From Rutidosis leptorrhynchoides (Eukaryota > Streptophyta > Magnoliopsida > Asterales > Asteraceae): a stretch of DNA of 64,000 nt. The position numbers were made by a program, and so were the translations under genes. Positions 1 to 9,170 of the stretch are shown piece by piece. The DNA is taken from assembly GCF_046630445.1 (NCBI RefSeq), contig NC_092337.1, positions 368,732,001 through 368,796,000 on the forward strand, given 5' to 3'. Each line of letters starts with the position of its first letter. Position 1 is the stretch's first letter. The notes under the pieces are model-generated. The model was not told where the DNA came from. It made no database searches and saw only the letters and a list, made by a program, of their open reading frames with translations.

Positions 1-3
1 TAT

Positions 4-34
<31 letters not shown>

Positions 35-629
35 ATTGAGAGAGAGATAGATTATGGATGATGAAAATGATCAGAATTCGGTTGGCTTTATAGGGAATTG
101 AGTTCAGGGGTACTCCGCGACTCGCGGCTTTTTTTACCTTTAAACTCCGCTAGTCACGGAGTTTGAAAATACAGCTCACCAACTTTGGAGTCTTTCTTGC
201 CGACGGATTTTTATTATTTATATAATATATAAATAATTATAAGAATTATTTAAATATTATATTATATTTATGTGCATAGTTGACTTGTAATTTTTAGTCC
301 GTTGCGTCGAGCGTTGAGAGTTGACTCATGTCCCGGTTCCGGATTTTCGAACGTCCTTGCGTACAATTTTATATTTTGTACTTTGCGTTTTGAATCTTGT
401 ACTCTTGTAATTTCGAGACGTTTCTTATCAATAATTGGAACCTCTTTGATTGTATTTTGTACTTTTGAGCTTTTTGGTCGTTTGCGTCTTCAATTCGTCG
501 AATCTGTCTTTTGTCTTCACCTTTTATTATTTAAACGAATATCACTTTTAAATAGAACAATTGCAACTAAAAGCTTGTCTTTCTTGAGGAATAATGCTAT
601 GAAATATATGTTCGTTTTTAGCATTATCA
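1..629 (-). repeat. Athila 3' LTR, partial
   Basis: These bases match 15020-15641 almost base for base, including the shared paired GC palindromes near 110-164. On the minus strand the LTR begins TGATAATGC at 629. The rest of the LTR, with its terminal TATCA, lies to the left of the window. Position 1 onward starts within a TA microsatellite. Confidence 0.88.
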
Positions 630-646
630 AATATTCCCACACTTGA
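630..646 (-). promoter_or_regulatory. Athila polypurine tract for plus-strand priming
   Basis: On the minus strand the sequence directly before the 3' LTR reads CAAGTGTGGGAATATT. The AAGTGTGGG core is the usual Athila PPT form. Next to it is a short hairpin (TTGCTTG, loop TCCT, CAAGCAA, 651-668). Confidence 0.65.
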
Positions 647-2705
647 GCGTTGCTTGTCCTCAAGCAATATCGTCTTGAAATACTAGAATCACTTCTTTAT
701 TCTTCACACTTTGTACATCAGTGATTTCTATACGGCGGTATAAACAATGGTAGTAACGATATGGTTTAGAGTCCCACATGACTATAAAAATTTAGATCCA
801 TTAAGGAAATTGGATCTTTATGAAAACATTTGATCTTTTGAAAATTAAATCTAGTTTTTACCCTAGATAAGTTTTCCGGAATAACCCTTCACCGGTGTTT
901 GCAAATTCTTTTTGTGGGTTTGGTGGGTTTAAGATTTGAAAATTTTAGCTCAAAACTTATGGTTTTGTGTCACCCACTCGCTAACCTTGTATTTGGAAAG
1001 CAACACGTCCAGTTTACTCGTCCCGTATATTACCTTTCGTTAAACTACCGTCCGGTTGTAAAGGAAAGCGTTGAACAAGCAACTGTTAAGGCAATGTCCC
1101 CTGACATGCTTTTAATTATGGTCTATAACGTGTCGGACGCAATTACTATCCTTGGTAGGAGCAATAGTAAAGCTCACCCTTATAATTTTTTGGTCTGGCA
1201 CAAGGTCCTGTCCTTGACCATGCTATGCAACCATCTTTCTTACGGTTGACACCCGATTTGGTTCAGGTGACCTAATGAATTGCAGGTGAATTCCTAGGAT
1301 TTTACGTTCAATGGTAATGAACGCATTGAAAATGGGTTTTCAGAAAACAAATCGGTTTATAATTTTATCAAAATATTTTCTCGTTCAAGCTCGAGTTTAG
1401 ATATCATTGAATTCCATGAGTTTGAATTCTCAATCTTTAAAGTCAATCTCTAGGATTGAGTAATATCAGGCTTAAAAGCTGATTTTTGATCTTTTAAGGA
1501 GATTATCCTTTCTGGGGATCTGATTCATTAGTCTTATCCAGCTAATTTGCATGGTGCCCCCCCATTGTACGAGATAAATCCTTCTCATGGTTAGGATAAA
1601 TCTGACCACTTGGCGACCCTGTTTAATGCTGAGGTCCGTGGATTTCCTGCTGATTTTAGTGATGACTTTTCTAGGTTTTTCGTCAACCTACAGCTGGTCT
1701 GGACGACAACTTCATGACCTAAATCAAGAAGCGCGTTTCTTTTTCGGAAGACTTTACTTCCTTTTAATGATGGAATTGATTCATCGTGTAGATCCATCTC
1801 TTCTTTTCTTTCATCGGGTAAAACAGTTTAGTTTAGTCCAAAGCAAAAGTATTTTCAGTTATTTGTTACAGATATATGTGACATATGTTTAAGATAACTT
1901 GGTAAATTTTCCCACACTTGGCTTTTATTTTCCTTTTTATTGTCCTCTATTCCATTTTAAATGAATTTTAACATTTTGGTTTGTTTCTCAATTTATGTCC
2001 TTTCCGAGGTAACAATAATTTCGGTGTTAAAACCTAGTTTGATCGTTCATAAATATGTATAAACATGATTTTGAGTTCATTTAATTGAAAATTTCGAAAA
2101 ATTTTACTAGAATTGGGTAGTCAGTATATAAGACTAGGGCTGTTCTTTATTATCAGAGAGCACTAGATTCTAATACAACTACTGCTTTACTAGTATTTTT
2201 AATGGTAACCAAGTGTTTAAGATAAAAATTATAAAATCCGAAAGAATTTAACCTCTTCTCACACTTAAGATCTTGCAATGCCCTCATTTGCAAGAAATCA
2301 GTAACAATATAAATTATTGAGGGTGATTTGTGTGAAAATGATTAAATTTTTACCAAAGTTTCCAAATATATTGTCGTTTGTTTGCTGAATGATAAATGGT
2401 GCACATCATTTGTTCATTCCGTCTTGTTGTTATTTCACATATATTTTGCATCTTGTCGTCAAAATTAGTTGCTTTTGCTGAACTTAATGCCAGTCTTTGA
2501 AAATGCGTTGTTTTACCCTGTTGTGTACATAAGATAAACTGCAAACATATATACATATTTTGAAGTTTGGTATATTACCCCACATTCAAAAATTATTAAA
2601 ATCTAAGAATAAAAGTTAGAAAATTATAAAAACTATTACAATATTAACATAAGTATTAAACGTATCAACATTACAAATAATAAAATAAAATAAAAACTAA
2701 GTAGA
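647..2705 (-). other. Athila 3' untranslated region, non-coding
   Basis: About 2 kb between the env-like ORF and the PPT. The open frames here are short, unconserved and on both strands; I recognise no protein. PPT-like blocks recur at 1909, 2258 and 2577, and one copy of a dispersed motif containing AATTTCGGT lies near 2017-2030. Confidence 0.55.
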
Positions 2706-3986
2706 CTAGGGATGATACTGATACCAATAGGGGTTCCACGCATAACCATAGGTGCTATAAAATGCTTCGGCAGGGTTATACGTAGGATACGGTGGTTGCA
2801 TCTCTATAGACCAGGAAGGGAATATGGGTTTTGGAGTAGGAATATAGTTTCTACCTATATGTTGGCAATGAGCTATGATTTGGTTTTGATGAACTTGCCA
2901 ATCTTCAAATGCTCTCTGTCTAGCATTTTCGTACTCCTGTGAAGCTATAAACCTTTGCATTTCTTGCATTTCATTTCCCCCTCCTACATTACCTTGCTGT
3001 TGGTTTCTCTCAACCTGTGGATGTCTACCATGGTATTGTACTGCGGTGTTATTTCGCCTCTTCAAAACTTTCGCACCATGGTATACATTTAAACCTATAG
3101 TATCGCGGGGTTCTGGTTCTTCGACTAATAATCCCCCCCGACTTATATCCACACCGAGATATTCAGCAATCAAAGTAATAAAAATACCACCTCCTATTAT
3201 GCTATGCGGTCTCATCCCCCTAACCATAGCTGATAAATAATAACCCACACAATAAGGTATACTTACAGCGCTTTGTGGGTCTCGAATACACATATGGTAA
3301 AACAAATCCTGTTCATTTACCTTTTCCTTGTTCTTACCTCTTTGTGTAATCGAATTAGCTAACAGCCTATGAATCACTCTTAATTCAGCTCTATCTATAT
3401 CCAAATAAGAGTAATTTCCCCCTTTGAATCGGTGATGGCTTGTCATTTGACTCCATACACCATGTGTATCAAAATTTTCATCTATCTTTCTACCATTTAG
3501 TATCAACCCTCTACAATCGGCAGATGCTAACTCCTCAGGCGTATATATACGTAAAGCCTGAGCCATGTCTAGTAAAGACATGTGGCGCATCGAACCTCCT
3601 ACCAAAAATCTAATAAAAGATCGATCGGTTAAACTATCTACCCGATCATTTAATTCTATACTACACAACAATTTTTCACACCATACTTTATATACAGGTC
3701 TACGCATGGTGAATAAACGTACCCAGTCATTAAAAGTAGAATTACCATACCTCTGTGCAAGTAATTCCCTAATTGGCCCGGCCAATTCTACAGCTTCTAA
3801 TGGTCCCCATTCTATGACCCTAGGTACCTCAACAACTTTAGAATGAAGAGTATGCAAACCCCTTTGGTATTTTGGATAATCTATCCAAAGTCTGTCAAAT
3901 CTCAGGTTCGGATGCAAATCTTCCAAGTGCATATCAGAAAATGTCATGACTGGATGAGGTATATCTTGCTCATAGTAGTTATCCAC
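2706..3986 (-). CDS. Athila env-like (downstream) ORF, about 426 codons
   Basis: This long minus-strand frame lies downstream of integrase and upstream of the 3' LTR, the place of the env-like gene in Athila and Calypso elements. The central region (PYCVGYYLSAMVRGM and the glycine run after it) resembles the domain shared by many plant Athila-type ORFs; the C-terminus is rich in Gln, Pro and Tyr. I see no convincing signal peptide, so an envelope role is family lore and not shown. No ATG lies at the start: the frame opens at GTG, and an in-frame TAG at 3990-3992 separates it from about 20 more codons reaching back to a splice-acceptor-like site at 4052. Either the first 20 codons are lost to a nonsense mutation, or translation starts at an internal Met. 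The family function is unknown. Confidence 0.6.
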   Translation of the reverse strand: MDNYYEQDIPHPVMTFSDMHLEDLHPNLRFDRLWIDYPKYQRGLHTLHSKVVEVPRVIEWGPLEAVELAGPIRELLAQRYGNSTFNDWVRLFTMRRPVYKVWCEKLLCSIELNDRVDSLTDRSFIRFLVGGSMRHMSLLDMAQALRIYTPEELASADCRGLILNGRKIDENFDTHGVWSQMTSHHRFKGGNYSYLDIDRAELRVIHRLLANSITQRGKNKEKVNEQDLFYHMCIRDPQSAVSIPYCVGYYLSAMVRGMRPHSIIGGGIFITLIAEYLGVDISRGGLLVEEPEPRDTIGLNVYHGAKVLKRRNNTAVQYHGRHPQVERNQQQGNVGGGNEMQEMQRFIASQEYENARQRAFEDWQVHQNQIIAHCQHIGRNYIPTPKPIFPSWSIEMQPPYPTYNPAEAFYSTYGYAWNPYWYQYHP

Positions 3987-5911
3987 TTCCTATTGTTCCG
4001 CATTCTCAGCAGGAGCATTGCGAGCTTGGGATAAAGATTCACCCCCTTCAGTCTGCAAAACACATCAAACACAATTTTTGTGCATCCAAATATGCATTAG
4101 TGTCAGCAAAATCATCAATCAAAATAATTACAATGACATGATCAATTTATATCAAACTTAAGCTCATTTTCACATTTTTATCAAATCTACACTTTTTCAA
4201 ATAAGCATATACGAAAATGTTCGCCAAGTTCATAAGCATTCAACTCAAATAACATGTCAAAATAATCATTACTAGCAATTAAACAAGTTTCAAATGGCAT
4301 TATCTCTCAAAAATCAAGTTCATGAATTTTAGACTTGAAAAAGTCCACTTTAATTCTCAAAATCATGTTTAGGCTCAAAGTTTGGATCATTTAACTACCT
4401 AAACATGTTACACTACTTAATTTAGCAACAATTTATGACAAAAATCGGCCATAACCTGTTTATATCAAAAAGCCCCAAATTTGCTCAAGAACACAAACCC
4501 TAGATTACTCAAAATTTGAAGTTTAAGGCTTCTAATCATGTTAAATAGCATCAATCTAGGTTATACAAGCATAATACATAAACAATTTAAGCATAATTAC
4601 ACTAAAAAGCATCAAAATCAAATTGGTGAAAAAATTGCTCAAGAACACTAATTTTCGGATTAAATGGTGTTTAGGTGTAGAAATTTACCGTTTTTCTTGA
4701 GTAATTCCTTGATAGCATCCTTCTCAATATGATTTTAGTAAAAGATTTGATGATTAACGGTTAAAAATTGTGATTTTGGGGGTGTTTTTTCGGGGTTTTT
4801 GCGCAGTATTTCGCAGTATTTGGTGTGTTTGTGGTGTGCAACTGATCAGTTCTGCGTTTTTATTTTTTTCTGATTTTTGGTCCCTCCGCGAGTCGCGGGG
4901 TTTTTGCCCTTCAAACTCCGCGAGTCGCGGAGTTTGTTTTTTTTTTTTTTTAAATCTTATACTAATTAAAACAATTAAGTAATTAATTTTAAAATTTCGT
5001 TTCCCTTGTTATTTAGGACGAGGTCGTTTCGGATCGATGTCCTAGTCCGTCCTTCGACAAAATTTTAAAATTTGTCTTTTTGTAGCGATTGTTTTAAAAG
5101 CTAAAATTTTTGGGTTTTTTAATGTTTTTGGCATACTTTAATTCAATAAGATTAAAAATAATGATAATAAAAGTTCTCGTCCCTCTCTCGGGTAAAGCAA
5201 TTTCGGTTCAAAGACCTAGTCTTCAACTTACGACGAAGTTTAAAAATCATATTTTTAACTTAATGAGATAAAGTAAATTTTTGTTTTTAAATTCACACAA
5301 CTTAAATATAAAATTCAAAATTAATATTAAAAATTCACACCAAACTTTACAATTTAAAATGTATAAAATTAAAAATTCATATTTTTAAAAATTAAAAATT
5401 CACACCAAACTTAATTTAAAAATTCATATTATAAATTCACACCAAACTTATATAAATTTTTAAAATATTTAAAATTTTAAATATATTGTTTTTACAAAGT
5501 TTACAATATTAATTTAAGATTTATATATTAATTTTAAAAACATGGTAAAAATAAAATTAAAAATCTTTTTGGCTTTTTATCCCACTTTAATCAATCAAAT
5601 ATTATCAAAAATATGCGCCCCTCTTTTCGGTAATGTAATTTCGGTTCCAAGACCTAATTTAACTCATGACGAATTTTTGAAATATTTTGGGTTGATTGAT
5701 TAAAGATATTTATACCTTAAGAATAAACGTTAAATTTCGCAGTGATGTAATAAATTTTTGAATGATATCAATAATTTCGGTCGCCAAACCTAATTTTATT
5801 TAATACCAATTTAATACTTTATAGCGAACAAATTAGCGTTTATTATCAAAAGGTTAAAAATAAAAATAAAAAAAATAAAAACTGTACAAACATACCTGTG
5901 AAATAGATTTC
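3987..5911 (-). other. Athila spacer, probable intron of the env-like transcript
   Basis: AT-rich, with no long frame. On the minus strand TGTGTTTTGCAG ends at 4053, a good 3' splice site just before the env-like frame. It holds two GC-rich palindromes (4884-4935), a long T run (4937-4950), repeated TTCACACCAAACTT motifs (5330-5450), and three copies of a degenerate AATTTCGGT...GACCTA block near 5200, 5640 and 5775. Confidence 0.5.
4881..4936. repeat. Paired GC-rich palindromes in the Athila 3' region
   Basis: Two near-perfect inverted repeats, CTCCGCGAGTCGCGGGG and ACTCCGCGAGTCGCGGAGT, about 14 bases apart in otherwise AT-rich DNA. The same pair occurs near the PBS (13118-13167) and in both LTRs (111-164 and 15125-15178). 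Confidence 0.8.
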
Positions 5912-6436
5912 TTAGTTATATGATCTATCCCATTCATAAGATAGTCGGTTTAATTGGTTTTCCATGGCTACATAGGCGTAACCTCGAGCATTCAGTGTCT
6001 TTTCTTCTAAACATATGAACGGTCCGTCTCTACATAAAGTAACAAATTCGGTATTTGAATTGGTTTTATTATTTGAACATTTACCTCCATGTGACCATTT
6101 TCCGCATTTGTGACATCTTTCTAGGTGTCGTGCTCTTCTTTTCGCTGCGGATTTTGATTTTCCTTTACCAAATTGTAACTTATTATCTTCGCATCTGGAT
6201 TCTTTTCTAACTCCGTCCAATCTTTCTCTGATTACTGATACTATTTCACTTGGTAGTGTGTCATTATTACGTTTAGTGATCAAAGCGTGTAGCATTAGAC
6301 CATGGTTTAGTTCACAGGCAGTCTTCATTTTGTAAAAACCTAAAAAAAATAAAAATTCAGAATGGGGGGAGAAGACTAGTTCTTTAGGATCTGCTAGGGA
6401 AAGACCATTCGGGTTCCATTTTCGAGAACTACACAA
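5912..6436 (-). CDS. Small zinc-knuckle ORF between pol and env-like gene
   Basis: A 174-codon frame directly downstream of pol in the Athila element. Around residues 108-120 is CHKCGKWSHGGKC, a C-x2-C-x4-H-x3-C arrangement that is one residue shorter than the standard retroviral knuckle; a Lys/Arg-rich stretch (about residues 90-107) precedes it. A nucleic-acid-binding role is therefore plausible. A T-rich run ending in TTTTTTAG lies just before the internal Met (MKTACELNHG), so the true protein may start there, about residue 37, after splicing. The N-terminal 36 residues would then be intron. I do not recognise the family. The frame is intact and in the same orientation as gag-pol. Confidence 0.5.
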   Translation of the reverse strand: MCSSRKWNPNGLSLADPKELVFSPHSEFLFFLGFYKMKTACELNHGLMLHALITKRNNDTLPSEIVSVIRERLDGVRKESRCEDNKLQFGKGKSKSAAKRRARHLERCHKCGKWSHGGKCSNNKTNSNTEFVTLCRDGPFICLEEKTLNARGYAYVAMENQLNRLSYEWDRSYN

Positions 6437-6488
6437 AAACAGACAATCTAACTCTAACGAAAATACATATTATCCATTAAAGACTTGA

Positions 6489-6500
6489 TTCTCCCCACAC
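6489..6500 (-). promoter_or_regulatory. PPT-like block just downstream of pol
   Basis: On the minus strand this reads AAGTGTGGGGAG, almost the terminal PPT of the same element. It lies directly after the pol stop codon and could act as a second plus-strand priming site. Confidence 0.35.
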
Positions 6501-9152
6501 TTAGTTAGCTGTGGTGTCGAAATTGTGATTAACTTCGTTGTCGACTTCCATCGGACTATCTATGTAGTGTTTAACTCTGTGACCATTAACTTTAAATTCA
6601 ATCCCATTTGAATTTATTAATTCTATCGTTCCGTATGGGAAAACTCTTTTGACTATGAATGGTCCAGACCATCTTGATTTCAATTTTCCAGGAAATAGCT
6701 TGAATCGTGAATTGAAAAGAAGAACTCTGTCTCCTTCCTTAAATTCTTTTGAACTTCTGATTCTTTTATCATACCATTTCTTCGTTCTTTCTTTATAGAT
6801 TAACGAATTTTCGTATGCTTCATGTCTTAATTCTTCTAATTCGTTTAGTTGACTTAATCGTAGACGTCCGGCTTCATGTAAATCAAGATTACATGTCTTC
6901 AAAGCCCAAAATGCTTTGTGTTCAATTTCTACTGGAAGATGACATGCTTTTCCATAAACAAGTCTAAAAGGTGTGGTTCTAATTGGAGTTTTGTAGGCTG
7001 TTCTAAAAGCCCAGAGTGCATCCTCCAATTTAATGGACCATTCCTTCGGATTTGATCCTACGGTTTTCTCTAGAATACGTTTTAAAGCTCGGTTGGTATT
7101 TTCAACTTGTCCACTTGTTTGTGGATGATATGCGGTGGAGATTTTATGAGTTACTCCATATCTTTTAAGAACTTTCTCAAGTTGATTATTACAGAAATGA
7201 GTACCCCGATCACTTATTAAAGCTTTCGGTGTTCCAAACCTTGCAAAAAGACATTTTAAAAAGTTGACTACAACTCGTGCATCGTTAGTTGGGAGAGCTT
7301 GTGCTTCCGCCCATTTAGATACATAATCAATGGCTACGAGTATATATAGATTATTATTAGATTTTGGAAATGGACCCATAAAGTCAATAACCCAAATGTC
7401 AAATACTTCACATACTTGGATGACATTTTGTGGCATTTCATCACGTTGACTTATTTTTCCGGCCCTTTGACAAGCATCACAGGATTTGCAAAGAAGGTGT
7501 GAGTCTTTGTAATTTGTAGGCCAATAGAATCCAGCATCATAAACTTTTCTTGCTGTTAGTTGAGGCCCATAATGCCCTCCTGTTGGTCCTGTGTGACAAT
7601 GGTTTAAAATTTTACTAGCTTCATCTCCAAATACACATCGGCGTATTATTCCATCGGGACAACTTTTAAACAGATGTGGATCTTCCCAAAAATAGTGTTT
7701 TATATCACTGAAGAATTTCTTTCGTTTTTGGTACGATAATCCTTTTTCAAGGAATCCACAAACTAAGTAGTTTGCATAGTCTGCAAACCATGGAATTTCT
7801 TTATAATCTATCTTCAATAGATATTCATCAGGAAAGTTGTCTTGTATGGTCGATTCATTTAGAACTTCTAACTCAGGATTTTCAAGACGAGAAAGATGAT
7901 CAGCGGCGAGATTTTCTGCTCCTCTTTTATCTCGAATTTCAATATCAAACTCTTGTAAGAGTAAGATCCAACGGATTAATCTTGGTTTAGCATCTTGTTT
8001 CGAAAATAGGTATCTAAGAGTAGAATGGTCGGTATAGACCACCGTTTTTGCTAGAACGAGATATGATCGAAATTTGTCAAAAGCAAAGACAATAGCAAGG
8101 AGTTCTTTTTCAGTAGTTGTATAGTTCGTTTGTGCTCCTTGTAACGTCTTACTAGCATAATATATAGGTTGAAATCGTTTTTCAATCCTTTGTCCTAAAA
8201 CGGCTCCCATTGCAAAATCACTTGCATCGCACATTAGTTCAAATGGTAGATTCCAATTTGGTGTTATCATGATCGGCGCATTAGTGAGTTTCTCTTTAAG
8301 AATATTAAAAGATTTGATACACTCATCTGAAAAGATGAATGGAGCATCCTTTTCTAGGAGTTTATTCATAGGAGTGGCAATTTTAGAAAAATCTTTTATG
8401 AAACGTCGGTAAAAACCGGCATGCCCTAGAAAACTCCTAACTCCTCTAACATTGGTGGGATGTGGAAGTTTAGCAATTACATCTACTTTAGCTCTATCCA
8501 CTTCAATTCCTTCTTTTGAAATTTTATGACCAAGAACGATGCCTTCTTTAACCATAAAATGGCATTTCTCCCAATTAAGAACTAGATTTGATTGTTCGCA
8601 TCTAATAAGCATTCGTTCAAGATTAACTAGACATGATTCAAATGTATCACCGAAGACTGAAAAGTCATCCATGAAAACTTCAATGCATTCTTCTATCATG
8701 TCATGAAAAATCGCCATCATACACCTTTGAAAGGTTGCAGGGGCGTTACAAAGTCCAAATGGCATGCGTTTGTAAGCAAAAGTACCATAAGGGCACGTGA
8801 ATGTGGTTTTCTCTTGATCTTCGGGTGCTATTGGAATTTGAAAATATCCGGAAAATCCATCTAGAAAACAATAGTAACTATTTCCGGCTAATCTTTCCAA
8901 CATTTGATCTATGAAAGGTAAGGGAAAGTGATCTTTTCTAGTGGCGTCATTTAATTTTCTATAATCAATACATACACGCCATCCTGTTATAGTCCTAGTA
9001 GGAATAAGCTCATTTTTCTCATTTGTAATGACAGTCATGCCACCCTTCTTAGGTACGCATTGAACTGGGCTTACCCATGGACTATCAGAAATTGGATAAA
9101 TTAAACCTGCATCTAGCAGTTTAATAATCTCTTTCTTAACTACATCTTGCAT
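6501..9152 (-). CDS. pol: Athila pol: reverse transcriptase, RNase H, integrase
   Basis: An 883-codon open frame. RT covers roughly residues 10-220, with the catalytic FMDDF at about 160; RNase H follows (CDASDFAMG near 308); integrase has an HHCC zinc region ([12 protein letters not shown]) and the catalytic core with IDFMGP, SDRGTHF and the Glu after HPQTSGQVE. The C-terminal module runs to the stop with no chromodomain, as expected for Athila. The frame is the same as that of the upstream gag-protease; only one stop codon and six sense codons separate them, so both formed one polyprotein originally. The annotated Met is simply the first in-frame Met after that stop. No internal stop is seen in this segment, so the domains look usable. 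Confidence 0.92.
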   Translation of the reverse strand: MQDVVKKEIIKLLDAGLIYPISDSPWVSPVQCVPKKGGMTVITNEKNELIPTRTITGWRVCIDYRKLNDATRKDHFPLPFIDQMLERLAGNSYYCFLDGFSGYFQIPIAPEDQEKTTFTCPYGTFAYKRMPFGLCNAPATFQRCMMAIFHDMIEECIEVFMDDFSVFGDTFESCLVNLERMLIRCEQSNLVLNWEKCHFMVKEGIVLGHKISKEGIEVDRAKVDVIAKLPHPTNVRGVRSFLGHAGFYRRFIKDFSKIATPMNKLLEKDAPFIFSDECIKSFNILKEKLTNAPIMITPNWNLPFELMCDASDFAMGAVLGQRIEKRFQPIYYASKTLQGAQTNYTTTEKELLAIVFAFDKFRSYLVLAKTVVYTDHSTLRYLFSKQDAKPRLIRWILLLQEFDIEIRDKRGAENLAADHLSRLENPELEVLNESTIQDNFPDEYLLKIDYKEIPWFADYANYLVCGFLEKGLSYQKRKKFFSDIKHYFWEDPHLFKSCPDGIIRRCVFGDEASKILNHCHTGPTGGHYGPQLTARKVYDAGFYWPTNYKDSHLLCKSCDACQRAGKISQRDEMPQNVIQVCEVFDIWVIDFMGPFPKSNNNLYILVAIDYVSKWAEAQALPTNDARVVVNFLKCLFARFGTPKALISDRGTHFCNNQLEKVLKRYGVTHKISTAYHPQTSGQVENTNRALKRILEKTVGSNPKEWSIKLEDALWAFRTAYKTPIRTTPFRLVYGKACHLPVEIEHKAFWALKTCNLDLHEAGRLRLSQLNELEELRHEAYENSLIYKERTKKWYDKRIRSSKEFKEGDRVLLFNSRFKLFPGKLKSRWSGPFIVKRVFPYGTIELINSNGIEFKVNGHRVKHYIDSPMEVDNEVNHNFDTTAN

Positions 9153-9170
9153 ATTAGGATTTAGTCTTCG

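Noticed and set aside
299-646. 114-codon plus-strand frame, similar at 15341-15664
   Set aside because: It lies within the Athila LTR and is duplicated with it; it has no domain and runs opposite to the element.
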